In this document: positions 42,077-51,901 of the stretch, piece by piece
Position numbering within the stretch: position 1 is the stretch's first letter
Layout of the letters: each line of letters begins with the position of its first letter
Source of the DNA: CATQHP01 sp965205595
GTDB taxonomy: Bacteria > Acidobacteriota > Terriglobia > Bryobacterales > UBA6623
Assembly (NCBI GenBank): GCA_965205595.1
Contig: CBDBHI010000021.1
Coordinates: 166,644 to 230,643, forward strand
Direction of reading: 5' to 3'
DNA length: 64,000 nt
The notes under the pieces: generated by a model
Told to the model about the DNA's origin: nothing
What the model saw: only the letters and a program-made list of their open reading frames with translations
Databases searched by the model: none
Position numbers and translations under genes: made by a program

Positions 42077-43648
42077 ATGAAATTTGTAGGCTGTTTGCGT
42101 CTGTTATTGGTAGTCGCGCTTGCCACGAGTGCCGTTTTCGCTCAGCGAGTGGAAGTCGAGGAGTTTGAGCTCGATAACGGGATGGAGTTTCTGCTTCTGC
42201 CGCGAAAGGGCGACCCAAACGTCGCGGTCGGCTGGGTCGCGAAAGTGGGCTCGGTCAACGAGCGGCCCGGCGTAACTGGTGTCGCGCATCTCTTTGAACA
42301 CATGATGTTTAAGGGAACGCACACGATCGGCACGAAAGATATCGACAGTGACTTAGCGACGATCGAGCAACTCGACGAACTGCGTAAGAAGATTCAGGCT
42401 GAGGAAGTTGCGCTGATTGAGAAGCACCGCCGAGGGGCAATTGACGATCCTAAGAACGCCGAGAATCGGAGCGCGGCGCACAGCGCGCTGATCAAGGAAT
42501 TCGAGCAGCTAATCGAGCAACAGCGGGAACTCATCGTCAAAGACGAGTTTGATCAGATCTACACCGGGGCCGGTGCTTCGGGTATGAACGCGGGCACCAG
42601 CAACGACTACACAATCTACTTCATCAACGTGCCGGCCAACAAGCTCGAACTTTGGTTTTGGATGGAGTCGGACCGGCTTGCGAACCCAGTGTTTCGTGAG
42701 TTTTACTCCGAGCGTGACGTGGTTCACGAAGAGCGCCGAATGCGGGTCGATTCAACTCCAACGGGTAAGCTCGACGAGCAGTTCGACTCGATGTTTTGGC
42801 AGGCGTCGCCCTACAACTGGCCGGTCATTGGTTGGCCGAGTGATCTTGAGGGCATTACGCGCGAAGAAGCACTCGAGTTTTTCTCGATTTACTACGCTCC
42901 CAATAACTTGACGGCTGCCATTGTCGGTGACTTCGACATAGACCAAGCTAAGGCTTTCGCCAAGCAATATTTCGGCCGTTTGAAACGCGGCGATGTCATC
43001 CCTGAGCCTGTTCGCACTCGGGAAGTGCAGCAGCAAGCAGAGAAGCGCATGCTTGGCGAGGCAGAAGCTAGGCCCACGGTGCGGGTGCGTTATCACACCG
43101 TTGCGGATGCACATGCTGATGAGCCAGCCTTGCTGGTGCTTGGCTCGTTGCTAAACGGGCGCACAGGTAGGCTTTATAAATCGCTGGTGCTGGAGCAAAA
43201 GGTTGCCGCTCAAGCGGGAGCCGGCGTAAACGGACTCAAATTCGACGGCTATTTCGAACTTAGCGGCGTCGCCGCCCCGGGCCACACGCCCGAGGAGGTT
43301 GAGAAGGCGCTGCTTTCTGAAATGAAGGTCATGCAAGGCGAGCCGGTCGGCGAGCGCGAGTTGCAAAAGATCAAGAACAATCAGTTGGCTGGTGACTTTC
43401 GCAAGTTGCAGTCAAAGTTCGGACTCATGATGCAATTGCTGACCTACGAGGCGATGGGCAAGTGGGAAAACATCAACTTGTTTTCGGACCGCATCCAGGC
43501 TGTCACCGCGGAAGATATTCAGCGAGTCGCCAAAAAGTATTTTTATGACACGAACAAGAATGTGGCGATCTACTACACGAAAGAAGGCGCATCGCCTGGA
43601 CAACCGGGAAGACCCGGATCGCCCGGCCGCCAAGGAGGTGCACAATGA
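42077..43648 (+). CDS. Secreted M16-family zinc peptidase (catalytic subunit)
   Basis: About 523 residues from the ATG at 42077, with a signal peptide (about 1-22). The inverted zinc motif H-L-F-E-H is present near residue 73, followed by the downstream zinc-ligand glutamate region. The two halves of the pitrilysin fold are recognisable, including Y-Y-A-P-N-N-L-T-A-A-I-V-G-D-F. A charged insertion (E-V-A-L-I-E-K-H-R-R) lies between helices. The C-terminal tail is Pro/Gly-rich. It overlaps the next M16 gene by four bases, the usual bacterial two-subunit arrangement. Confidence 0.9.
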   Translation: MKFVGCLRLLLVVALATSAVFAQRVEVEEFELDNGMEFLLLPRKGDPNVAVGWVAKVGSVNERPGVTGVAHLFEHMMFKGTHTIGTKDIDSDLATIEQLDELRKKIQAEEVALIEKHRRGAIDDPKNAENRSAAHSALIKEFEQLIEQQRELIVKDEFDQIYTGAGASGMNAGTSNDYTIYFINVPANKLELWFWMESDRLANPVFREFYSERDVVHEERRMRVDSTPTGKLDEQFDSMFWQASPYNWPVIGWPSDLEGITREEALEFFSIYYAPNNLTAAIVGDFDIDQAKAFAKQYFGRLKRGDVIPEPVRTREVQQQAEKRMLGEAEARPTVRVRYHTVADAHADEPALLVLGSLLNGRTGRLYKSLVLEQKVAAQAGAGVNGLKFDGYFELSGVAAPGHTPEEVEKALLSEMKVMQGEPVGERELQKIKNNQLAGDFRKLQSKFGLMMQLLTYEAMGKWENINLFSDRIQAVTAEDIQRVAKKYFYDTNKNVAIYYTKEGASPGQPGRPGSPGRQGGAQ

Positions 43649-45144
43649 AACGGCGCGATTGGATACGGACAGCAGCCGGAGCGGCAGCGGCCGCTTCATG
43701 GCTTTCGGCGGATGAGATTCCCTCCCATCCGCGCGAACTGAAGTTCGCGCCATTGAGTTTTGAGCCGCCGTCGGCCGCCAACTACCGTCATAAGCTCGCA
43801 GGTGGGGCGTCAGCATACCTCGTGGAAGACCACGAGTTGCCCCTCGTTTCCGTCAGTTTGACAGCCCGCATCGCAGGCCACGTAGTGCCCGATGAGCATC
43901 TCGGGCTGGCTGGGTTTACCGGCAGCCAGATGCGATCCGGCGGTACGAAGTCGATGTCGGCGCACGAATTCGATGAAGAGGCCGCATTTCTAGCGACGCG
44001 GATCTCGTCTAATATCGGCGCTACGTCCGGTGGCGGGTCAGTCAATTGCCTGACACAAAATCTCGATGCGTCGCTCGCGATGTTCTTCGACATGCTCAAG
44101 AACCCGGCGTTCGATCCTGAACGGCTGGAAATCTCACGGACCCGCACGTTACAGGGCATGGCCAGACGCAACGACCGGTTGCGCGCGATCCAAGGCCGCG
44201 AATTCGCACGGTTGATGCGCGGTGACAGCCACTTCACGACAAAGCAGTCGAACGAAGCGTCGATCAAGTCACTCACTCCCGACTTGATGCGCGAATTTCA
44301 CCAGACGTACTACGACCCGACGCAATTTATATTTGCGGTATCGGGTGATTTCGAGACCGATGACATGATCAAGCGCCTAAACGCGGCGCTAGCGGATGGA
44401 TGGCCGTCCGACCCAAAGGATCCTGGCGAAATCCCGGCGCCGACGCACACTCCGAAACCGGGCGTATACATGGTCAACAAGCTCGGGCGCGATATCAATC
44501 AATCTTCCGTAGCTATCGGGCACTTAGGCATCGCGCGCTCAAACCCGGACCACATCGCGGTCAACATGATGAACGACATCTTGGGCGGCGGCGGGTTCAT
44601 CTCGCGAATCATGTCGCGGGTACGGTCCGACGAAGGTTTGGCCTACAGTGCGGGATCATCGTTCCGGGCTGGGACCTACTATCCGGGCCTGTTTCAGGCT
44701 GCGTTTCAGTCGAAGAATCCCACTTGCGCCCAGGCGACCGAGATCGTAGTCGAAGAGATCGAGCGAATCCGCAACGAGAAGGTTACGGCACTCGAGATCG
44801 ATACCGCCAAGAACGCCGCGATCGAGATATTTCCACGATTTTTCGCAACGGCAGGCCAGATTGCAGGTACGTTTGCCTCGGACCAATACACAAAGAGGGA
44901 AGAGGGTTACTGGGAGAACTACCGTGAGCGCGTCGCGGACGTCAGCATTGATGACGTCATGAACGTTGCGCAGAAATACCTAAAGCCCGAGAGTCTCGTT
45001 GTGCTCGGGGTTGGTGATCAAGGAGCGATGTTGGCGGGCAACCCCGACAAGCCATTGCATAAATTCGAAAAGTTTGCGGTCGACGGCGAGATTCATTCTG
45101 TTCCGCTGCCGGATCCAATGACGATGGAGTACCCAGCCGCGTAA
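43645..45144 (+). CDS. M16-family non-catalytic partner subunit
   Basis: The 499-residue protein has a twin-arginine-like leader (M-K-R-R-D-W-I-R-T-A-A-G). The fold matches M16 (Y-Y-D-P-T-Q-F-I-F-A-V-S-G-D-F), but where the catalytic subunit has H-x-x-E-H it reads G-L-A-G-F, so zinc binding is lost. Pairs of an active and an inactive M16 protein form heterodimeric peptidases. Translation is coupled to the upstream gene through ATGA. The preserved L-G-G-G-G-F-I-S-R glycine-rich loop supports a substrate-binding role. Confidence 0.88.
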   Translation: MKRRDWIRTAAGAAAAASWLSADEIPSHPRELKFAPLSFEPPSAANYRHKLAGGASAYLVEDHELPLVSVSLTARIAGHVVPDEHLGLAGFTGSQMRSGGTKSMSAHEFDEEAAFLATRISSNIGATSGGGSVNCLTQNLDASLAMFFDMLKNPAFDPERLEISRTRTLQGMARRNDRLRAIQGREFARLMRGDSHFTTKQSNEASIKSLTPDLMREFHQTYYDPTQFIFAVSGDFETDDMIKRLNAALADGWPSDPKDPGEIPAPTHTPKPGVYMVNKLGRDINQSSVAIGHLGIARSNPDHIAVNMMNDILGGGGFISRIMSRVRSDEGLAYSAGSSFRAGTYYPGLFQAAFQSKNPTCAQATEIVVEEIERIRNEKVTALEIDTAKNAAIEIFPRFFATAGQIAGTFASDQYTKREEGYWENYRERVADVSIDDVMNVAQKYLKPESLVVLGVGDQGAMLAGNPDKPLHKFEKFAVDGEIHSVPLPDPMTMEYPAA

Positions 45145-45226
45145 ACCGCGCAGTGTTTGCTTCAGACAGCGGGGCACAACAGCGCCGTTGCTTGCCCGTC
45201 GAAGACTTTTTTAGGGCTTCACGAGC

Positions 45227-48200
45227 TTATTCTTTTGTAATCGTTTCGTCGAGGTTGAGGATTAGGCTCGCCATTGTTGTATAAGCAGCCCACTCAGCAG
45301 TTGGAAACGAACCGTCGAGTGCGTGGTTGCCGTGCGCCAGCAGAGCTTCGGCCGCCGGTTCGTCACTCTGAAAGCGCGAGCGCTGACTTTGGAAGCCGTC
45401 GACCAGCACTGCTAGTTCGTCAGCGTTCGGTCGCCGGGCCGTGGCTAGCCGGAATGCGTAGCCGAGTCGATCTTCGGGGGTCTCGCCCGCTTCGCGGATT
45501 GCACGGGCCGCTAGCGCTCTCGCTGGTTCGATAAAACCGTAGTCATTCATTAGGTTGAGTGCTTGCAGCGGCGTGTTCGTTCGCGCGGTGCGCACGGTAC
45601 AGGCCTCGCGTCCGGCGGAATCGAAGTTCATCATCGACGGCGGTGGCACCGCTCGTTTCCAGAACGTGTAAAGTCCCCGGCGATAGAGATCTTCGCCTTC
45701 GCCGACTTTGTAGTCGCTGCCACCCGCCAAGTCGCTCCAGAGGCCTTGCGGTTGGTAGGGGTTTACGGACGGGCCACCAGTCTTCTCAACTAGCAGACCA
45801 GATATTGCCAGTGCTTGGTCGCGGATCGCTTCAGCCGGCAGGCGCAACCGAGACCCTCGCGCCAACAGACGGTTTTCGGGGTCTTGCTCGATCGAGTCGG
45901 CGTTGCTCCTTGAGGACTGCCGGTACGTCGCGCTGGTGACGATCGTGTTTAGGATATGCTTGACGTCCCAGCCCGATTCCATAAACTCGACGGCCAGCCA
46001 ATCTAGCAGTTGTGGATGAGTCGGCCACTCGCCTTGCGATCCAAAGTCTTCTACGGTCTTGACGATGCCGGTGCCAAAGAGCATCTGCCAAAATCGGTTG
46101 ACCGTTACGCGAGCGGTTAACGGATTTTCTCGTGAGCCGACCCAGCGTGCGAAATCGAGCCGGGTTTTTGGCGGCTGTTTCGCAAGTACCGCCGGCACGG
46201 TCGGAGCTACCTCTTCGGCCGGTGCGTCGTAAGCGCCGCGGTCGAGGCGGTAGGTCTTGCGCGGGACTTCTCGTTCGCGCATCACCATGACCGTCGGAAT
46301 GGAGTCGGAAAACGTTTGGCGTTCGTCCTCGAGATCCCGAATTTTCTGCGTGAGGGCGGTTAGATCGTTGTTGCCAAAGTGGTTTGCGTAGGCCCGATCA
46401 AGCTTGCGTTGGGCCGCCGGGCTGCGCTGGCGCCTTGGGGTGGCCGCCAGTTGGTCGATGCGATTGCGGACCGCGGCGACCTCAATTTCTTCGGCCGTCA
46501 GCGCCCGGTCCCACACCGAAACGTGGTCTAGTTGCCCCTCAAAGCCTAGACCTAGGCCGCGGCCTATGCGTAACGGCTCTTTCGACTTAATTTCTTGATT
46601 CATCTCATCGCGAATGATCGTCTTCGCGACAGATTTTCCATTGATGTAGATCCGCAATCCCGAGGCTAGACGCGTGCCATCGTAGGTGAAAGCGACGTGT
46701 TGCCACTCGTTGAGCGTGACCTCAGGCTCGGAGGCAATTCGCAAGGAGTCGTCCAGCCAGCGAAGCACTAGATTGACTTGGAGGTTGCCGTCTTTGATGT
46801 AAAAGCCCCAACCCGGGTTGCCTTGAGTGTCCTCTTCACCCCATATGTCTTTGGTTCGTGACACGATTGCGCCGTCTGCGGCAGTGGGGCGGATCCAGGC
46901 GCTGGCGGTGAAGCGGTCGTAAAAGCTGAAGTTGGCAACGTCGCCGAGGTCGACCGCTCGCTCGCCATCGAACGACTTGCCCGCCTCGTCGCTGAACGCG
47001 GCGACCTGATCTCGCTCGTCGGCCCAGTCCGTCGGAGTTGCGGCGACTTCGCGTTCCCACTCGATGCGCGCTAGTGCTGATTTCTCGATCAGCGCCGCAT
47101 GCTGCTGTCTCAGCGAGTCAATCTCAGCCGACATTGCCGCCAGGCGTTCCTGCTGCGCCGCCGTTGGAGCCTTCACGAATGGTGGCGAGTTGCCGTACTT
47201 AAACGCCTTGCCTTTTTCGGGCACGTTGTTGAAGTAGGCGAACATGCCGTAAAACTCCTTCTGAGTGAAGGGGTCGTACTTGTGATCGTGGCAGCGGGCG
47301 CAGCCGAGGGTGATTCCGAGCCATACAGTCGAAGTCGTGTCGACGCGGTCGACGACGTATTCGACTGCGTATTCGGCCCCGACGATTCCGCCCTCACCGT
47401 TGCCGCGGTGATTACGATTGAAACCAGTCGCGATGATCTGGTCAAGCGTTGCGTTGGGCAGCATGTCGCCGGCCAGTTGCTCGATGGTGAATTCGTCGAA
47501 GGGTTTGTTCGAATTGAATGCGTCGATAACCCAATCTCGCCAACGCCACATGTCGCGTTCCGCGTCGGTCTGATAGCCGTTTGTGTCGGCGTATCGGGCG
47601 GCGTCGAGCCAGCGCGCGGCCATGTGTTCGCCATAGCCGGCCGTGCTGAGCAGGCGATCAACCACCGTCTCATAAGCATTTGGGGATTTGTCTCGCAGGA
47701 ACGCGTCGACCTCCACAATCGTGGGTGGCAAGCCTGTGAGATCAAGACTGACGCGCCTGATCAGCGTTTCTCGCGAAGCTGCTTGCGACGGCGATAGGCC
47801 CTCAGCCTCAAGACGATTTAGAACGAATGCGTCAATAGGATTTCTCAGCCAATCCGCTTGTTTCGTCCGCGGGGCCGAGTGACGAACTGGCGGCTCGAAG
47901 GCCCAGTGCCCGCTCCATTCCGCGCCCTCGTCGATCCAGGTTTTTATAAGCTCAGTTTCGCTCTCGGATAGCTTGGCGTGACCGGCGTACGCCGGCGGCA
48001 TGCGGCGCGCGGGATCGTCACTTGTGACGCGAAGGAATAGTTCGCTCGCCGTCGCGTCGCCGGGCGAAACGATCGTTCGGCCATCGCTGCGCTCAAACTG
48101 CGTCCCGCCTTCAGAATCGAGACGCAGCTTCGTAGTTCGATTTGTTGCATCGGGCCCGTGGCATGTAAAACACTTGTCCGAAAATATCGGCCGGATATCT

Positions 48201-48274
48201 CGGCTGAACTTGACAGTCGCCGCATCGGCGACCACACAAACACCAAACATCAGCGTGAAAGCAGTAATGCGCAT
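45227..48274 (-). CDS. Cytochrome-c-like DUF1549/LamG/DUF1553 secreted protein (second copy)
   Basis: The 1015-residue protein has a signal peptide (about 1-19), a C-F-T-C-H heme motif near residue 37, DUF1549 with C-A-R-C-H-D-H-K, a LamG insert (about 435-600) and DUF1553 ending in L-N-L-D-E-T-I-T-K-E. The same domain order occurs in the protein at 32261, so the two are paralogues. Unlike that copy, no DUF1501 gene follows; downstream is a convergent peptidase gene. It lies 43 bases after ispF on the same strand. Confidence 0.88.
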   Translation of the reverse strand: MRITAFTLMFGVCVVADAATVKFSRDIRPIFSDKCFTCHGPDATNRTTKLRLDSEGGTQFERSDGRTIVSPGDATASELFLRVTSDDPARRMPPAYAGHAKLSESETELIKTWIDEGAEWSGHWAFEPPVRHSAPRTKQADWLRNPIDAFVLNRLEAEGLSPSQAASRETLIRRVSLDLTGLPPTIVEVDAFLRDKSPNAYETVVDRLLSTAGYGEHMAARWLDAARYADTNGYQTDAERDMWRWRDWVIDAFNSNKPFDEFTIEQLAGDMLPNATLDQIIATGFNRNHRGNGEGGIVGAEYAVEYVVDRVDTTSTVWLGITLGCARCHDHKYDPFTQKEFYGMFAYFNNVPEKGKAFKYGNSPPFVKAPTAAQQERLAAMSAEIDSLRQQHAALIEKSALARIEWEREVAATPTDWADERDQVAAFSDEAGKSFDGERAVDLGDVANFSFYDRFTASAWIRPTAADGAIVSRTKDIWGEEDTQGNPGWGFYIKDGNLQVNLVLRWLDDSLRIASEPEVTLNEWQHVAFTYDGTRLASGLRIYINGKSVAKTIIRDEMNQEIKSKEPLRIGRGLGLGFEGQLDHVSVWDRALTAEEIEVAAVRNRIDQLAATPRRQRSPAAQRKLDRAYANHFGNNDLTALTQKIRDLEDERQTFSDSIPTVMVMREREVPRKTYRLDRGAYDAPAEEVAPTVPAVLAKQPPKTRLDFARWVGSRENPLTARVTVNRFWQMLFGTGIVKTVEDFGSQGEWPTHPQLLDWLAVEFMESGWDVKHILNTIVTSATYRQSSRSNADSIEQDPENRLLARGSRLRLPAEAIRDQALAISGLLVEKTGGPSVNPYQPQGLWSDLAGGSDYKVGEGEDLYRRGLYTFWKRAVPPPSMMNFDSAGREACTVRTARTNTPLQALNLMNDYGFIEPARALAARAIREAGETPEDRLGYAFRLATARRPNADELAVLVDGFQSQRSRFQSDEPAAEALLAHGNHALDGSFPTAEWAAYTTMASLILNLDETITKE

Positions 48275-48317
48275 TCTGGAAAGAATTATAAGGCCTTCGG
48301 GACCTCAGGCAATGTAA

Positions 48318-48848
48318 TTACATCAGCTTCGGGCCGGCCGCGCGGCTGATCATCGCTATGGCGTGAGCCTCAGCCGCCTCACCAAGGCCGATAGGGCCAA
48401 CGCTTTCCGCGCTTTTCGCCTTGACACCGACAACGCCCGGGTCGACATTGAGAATTCTGGCAACGTTTCGACGAATGCTGTCGCGGTAGGGCAAAATCTT
48501 TGGTTTTTCGATGATGATGACGGCATCGACATTTACGATCTTCCAGCCATAGCCATCGAGCAGTTCCCGGGCGTGCTGCAGAAAGATGGAGCTGTCCGCT
48601 CCCTTCCATTGGTCATCTGATGGAGGAAAGATTTCGCCGATGTCGCCCATCGACGCCGCTCCGAGCAATGCGTCGGTCAAGGCGTGCAGCAGGATGTCTG
48701 CATCGGAATGCCCAGCGAGGCCTTTTTCGAAAGGGATGTGCACGCCGCCGAGTACCAGCCTGGCTCCGTCGACCAAGCGGTGCAGATCGTACCCCAGGCC
48801 TGTGCGAAACTCGCGTGTGTCAAAGGACGGGATAGGCGGCGCGCTCAC
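48318..48848 (-). CDS. ispF: 2-C-methyl-D-erythritol 2,4-cyclodiphosphate synthase
   Basis: The 176-residue protein has the metal-binding Y-D-L-H and the G-H-S-D-A-D-I-L-L-H-A motif, followed by G-D-I-G-E-I-F-P-P-S-D. It cyclises CDP-methylerythritol 2-phosphate in the MEP isoprenoid pathway. It is about 18 residues longer than typical IspF, from an N-terminal extension. The start overlaps the ispD stop by four bases, so the two are co-translated. Confidence 0.95.
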   Translation of the reverse strand: MSAPPIPSFDTREFRTGLGYDLHRLVDGARLVLGGVHIPFEKGLAGHSDADILLHALTDALLGAASMGDIGEIFPPSDDQWKGADSSIFLQHARELLDGYGWKIVNVDAVIIIEKPKILPYRDSIRRNVARILNVDPGVVGVKAKSAESVGPIGLGEAAEAHAIAMISRAAGPKLM

Positions 48849-49564
48849 TGCTGGGCTGCTTGCCTTTCTTCGTCGTAGAAGAGCTGTGCCAACGCCATAT
48901 CGCTGGGGCGCGTGATCTTAATGTTGCGGTCACTTCCGCGCATCACGTGCACATCTTCGTTGAGGTGCTCGACCAAACTGGCTTCGTCGGTGCCCATAAA
49001 ACCGTCGCGGTCCGCACTCTCGAAGGCACGGTCGAGCAGCTCTTTATGGAAAACTTGTGGAGTTTGCGCCAACATGATCCGCTCGCGCGGCAGAGTCGCC
49101 TCAATTGCGTTTTGCCCGACTTGTTTGACCGTGTCTACCGCCGGCATGCCAAGAATCACTGCACGGGATTCAGCGGCTTTCGCAATCGCGTCTTCAATCA
49201 ATGCGACGCTGATGAAGGGACGGACGCCGTCGTGTACGGCGACAATGTCGATACCGGTCGAAACAGAGTCGAGGCCGTTGCGAACCGATTCTTGACGATT
49301 GCGGCCCCCCGCGACGACCTGAACGGTTGTCGAGTCTGTCTCAGAGGCCAAATCGGAGGTTATCGCGGCGACATCTTCAGCCGGCACGACGACTAGAATT
49401 TCACTAACACTGGGCGCGGCGAGAAACTTGCGAATCGTGTGCACTAAGATCGGCACGCCACCTAGCAGCATGAACTGCTTCCGGTCGGTACCAAATTGTT
49501 CCGACGCCTCTTTCCCCATGCGGGTACCAAGCCCCGCGGCGGGGATTATCGCAGCAACCCTCAT
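48845..49564 (-). CDS. ispD: 2-C-methyl-D-erythritol 4-phosphate cytidylyltransferase
   Basis: The 239-residue protein has the cytidylyltransferase signature P-A-A-G-L-G-T-R-M-G, the lysine-containing D-R-K-Q-F segment, V-H-D-G-V-R-P-F and the C-terminal K-I-T-R-P-S-D. It makes CDP-methylerythritol in the MEP pathway, just before the IspF steps. The gene overlaps ispF by four bases and begins ten bases after the PIN-TRAM gene. Confidence 0.95.
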   Translation of the reverse strand: MRVAAIIPAAGLGTRMGKEASEQFGTDRKQFMLLGGVPILVHTIRKFLAAPSVSEILVVVPAEDVAAITSDLASETDSTTVQVVAGGRNRQESVRNGLDSVSTGIDIVAVHDGVRPFISVALIEDAIAKAAESRAVILGMPAVDTVKQVGQNAIEATLPRERIMLAQTPQVFHKELLDRAFESADRDGFMGTDEASLVEHLNEDVHVMRGSDRNIKITRPSDMALAQLFYDEERQAAQQ

Positions 49565-49573
49565 CAGATAGAA

Positions 49574-50743
49574 TTATCGCCCAGCGTGCTCAACTTTGTG
49601 CACGCCTGAGCGATGCGTGCCGGACTGGCGCGCGTCCTCCGGGCCGGACTCCGCTACAGGTAGGCCAGGCTGATCAGGATTCGAACCCCTCGACCGGTGG
49701 CTGCCGCTCGAGGGTGGCCTAAACTGCCCAGACGACTGTCGTGGGACGCCGCGCTCATCGTATCGACCAAAGATCATTTTGCCCGCTGTCGTTTGAAGCA
49801 CGCTGGTAACCGATATCTCAATATTTTGAGAGATGAACTTGCGGGCATCGTCGACCACAACCATCGTGCCGTCATCGAGATACGCGACTCCTTGGTTGTA
49901 CTCTTTGCCTTCCTTGATGATGAACACTTGCATCAGCTCGCCCGGCAGAACTACGGGCTTCAGCGCATTCGCCAGCTCATTGAGATTCAGAATCGAAACA
50001 CCGTGCAAGCGAGCGACTTTGTTGAGGTTGAAGTCGTTGGTAACGATCTTCCCGCCGATTTCCTTGGCGAGTTCGATGAGCTTGAGATCGACCTCTTTTA
50101 GCTTGGGATAGTCGTTTTCTACGATTGAAATAGTCAGATTCGACGCTTTCTGCATCCGCTGCAAAATGTTGAGTCCGCGCCGACCTCGGTTGCGCTTGGA
50201 GCTATCGGAGGAGTCGGCGACTGTTTGCAACTCCCAAAGGACGAATTGTGGAATCACCAGAGTTCCGTCTAGAAAGCCTGCCTCGGCGACGTCGGCGATG
50301 CGGCCATCGATAATCACGCTGGTGTCGAGTATTTTTGCCGCGTACGAAGGCTTGCTCGCCTCCTCGACTGGGGGCGGCGCGTGCTGCTGCTCAGGCAGGC
50401 TGCCGGAATAGCCCTTGCCACCGCCAACGATCAGCCCAAGGTAGGCCATCAGCAAAAGAATACTGAGTTGAATGTGTGGCGTCGCCGGTGAATCTAAAGC
50501 CGCGCCGACAACTAAAGTTGCCAGGTAGGCGCCCAGTATTCCCAGAACGAGCCCAACCGCCGCGCCGACAAACTGCCGCGCCGAAATACGGTTGAGCCGT
50601 ATTTCAAAACAGACGATTGCGACGGCGAAAAGTGCCCCTAAGAGGCCGGCGGGAACTGGGGTCAGGCCGAACGGTGCAAACTTAAACGAGAGGACAGTAA
50701 AGGCTGCGACAAGAAGGACGCGAAAAATCCATAGTTCCGTCAC
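49574..50743 (-). CDS. PIN/TRAM-domain membrane protein (YacL-type)
   Basis: The 389-residue protein has four N-terminal membrane helices (about 1-120) and a PIN nuclease domain with D-T-S-V-I-I-D-G-R-I-A-D and N-D-F-N-L-N-K-V. A TRAM RNA-binding domain (G-V-A-Y-L-D-D-G-T-M-V-V) ends at about residue 318 with T-A-G-K-M-I-F. The last 70 residues are an unusual Ser/Gly/Arg-rich tail not found in typical YacL proteins. The linkage to ispD is conserved in many bacteria. RNA cleavage is a possible activity. Confidence 0.85.
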   Translation of the reverse strand: MTELWIFRVLLVAAFTVLSFKFAPFGLTPVPAGLLGALFAVAIVCFEIRLNRISARQFVGAAVGLVLGILGAYLATLVVGAALDSPATPHIQLSILLLMAYLGLIVGGGKGYSGSLPEQQHAPPPVEEASKPSYAAKILDTSVIIDGRIADVAEAGFLDGTLVIPQFVLWELQTVADSSDSSKRNRGRRGLNILQRMQKASNLTISIVENDYPKLKEVDLKLIELAKEIGGKIVTNDFNLNKVARLHGVSILNLNELANALKPVVLPGELMQVFIIKEGKEYNQGVAYLDDGTMVVVDDARKFISQNIEISVTSVLQTTAGKMIFGRYDERGVPRQSSGQFRPPSSGSHRSRGSNPDQPGLPVAESGPEDARQSGTHRSGVHKVEHAGR

Positions 50744-50919
50744 TACTCCCTCCCAGGCCTCTTTCTAGGGATGCCATCGCCACTCAAGAGGGCCTTCCGT
50801 GGTGCTCACGAGTCGTGCGAATACGCCCGGCTAAGTATACCACCGCACCAAAATCGGCCATAAACTCTTTTTTGTTTGTGGCTTAGAAGGATTGTAGACG
50901 CTGGCCCGCCCTGACCGCG

Positions 50920-51810
50920 CTACGCCTCGAGGGCCTTCTTGCAGTAGCTGAAACACTTGCCAACCTCTGCTACGGTGTCCGGCGCTTTGTACTCGTACTC
51001 GATATCGGCGGGGATGTCGAACTTGCTATCACGCAGCAGATGGAGCACCTCGGTAATCGGGGTATCGCCATCGCCAAACGAGACGTTTTCACCTTGGTTG
51101 CGCTTGCGGTCTTTGATGTGGAGGGTGACGATATCGCCGTGATGCCGCTGGATGTAATCGACCGGGTCGAATCCGGCAGCGACGAAATGCCCGATGTCGA
51201 GGTTAATCGCGATGTGCGTCGTACCCATCCGAGCAGCGTCAAAGTCTTTGGGCGTCGCGAACTCGTTCTCGCGGATCCTTGAGTGGTTGTGCATCCCGAC
51301 ACGCATGTCGAAGCGCTTGGCGACTTTGTCGACCGGCTTTGACACGGAAACCTGGCCCGAGGCCGTAATCACTTTCGCGCCGAGGGCTTTGGCCATCTCG
51401 AAGCCGCGCTCGATTTCTTCGTCGCTGAAATCCTCTTTGAAACTGTAGTTGTAAGCGTAGAGATTGATGCCAGCCTCGTGGAAGGCCTGGCCAATTTTTT
51501 CGTACTTCGACAGAGGCGCATTTAGGCGAAATTCGCGCAGCTTTGCTCTGCCCTCGGGGCCGCGCGATTCGCGCAGCGGTTCCATGTGGCCGCTCCACAT
51601 CTCGCACAGGCCAAATCCGACTTTCTTCATCGCGGCTATGGCCTCGTCGACGGGGCGGTCGCGGAAGCTATAGCTCTGGGCGCCGATTGTGACTCCGTTA
51701 AACGTGGAGTTGTTCGTCTCGTGAGCTTCGGCATGACCAATGGCGGCTAGCCCGGCGGCCCCGGCACTGGTGGTCTTCGCAAATGCTCTGCGTGTGATCG
51801 TGTGGGTCAT
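50920..51810 (-). CDS. Tat-exported sugar phosphate isomerase/epimerase-like TIM-barrel protein
   Basis: The 296-residue protein has a twin-arginine signal (T-I-T-R-R-A-F-A-K-T) and a xylose-isomerase-like barrel. Metal-binding residues are likely in M-H-N-H-S-R, N-L-D-I-G-H-F and H-I-K-D-R-K. It probably interconverts sugars in the periplasm. The protein at 51902 belongs to the same fold family and the two are divergent. No closer function can be given. Confidence 0.8.
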   Translation of the reverse strand: MTHTITRRAFAKTTSAGAAGLAAIGHAEAHETNNSTFNGVTIGAQSYSFRDRPVDEAIAAMKKVGFGLCEMWSGHMEPLRESRGPEGRAKLREFRLNAPLSKYEKIGQAFHEAGINLYAYNYSFKEDFSDEEIERGFEMAKALGAKVITASGQVSVSKPVDKVAKRFDMRVGMHNHSRIRENEFATPKDFDAARMGTTHIAINLDIGHFVAAGFDPVDYIQRHHGDIVTLHIKDRKRNQGENVSFGDGDTPITEVLHLLRDSKFDIPADIEYEYKAPDTVAEVGKCFSYCKKALEA

Positions 51811-51901
51811 CAGATTTCCTCTTCTGGCGTGTTACTTCGACTATCGAGTTTCTCAATGATATCGCTTTGGGGCCGTGAGTAGAACGCAGTACTCTAGGAC
51901 G

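Noticed and set aside
49677..49687. GGATTCGAACC, looking like the T-arm of a minus-strand tRNA
   Set aside because: The flanking bases do not form a five-pair T-stem, and no anticodon or acceptor stem is found. The stretch lies in the PIN-TRAM coding region.
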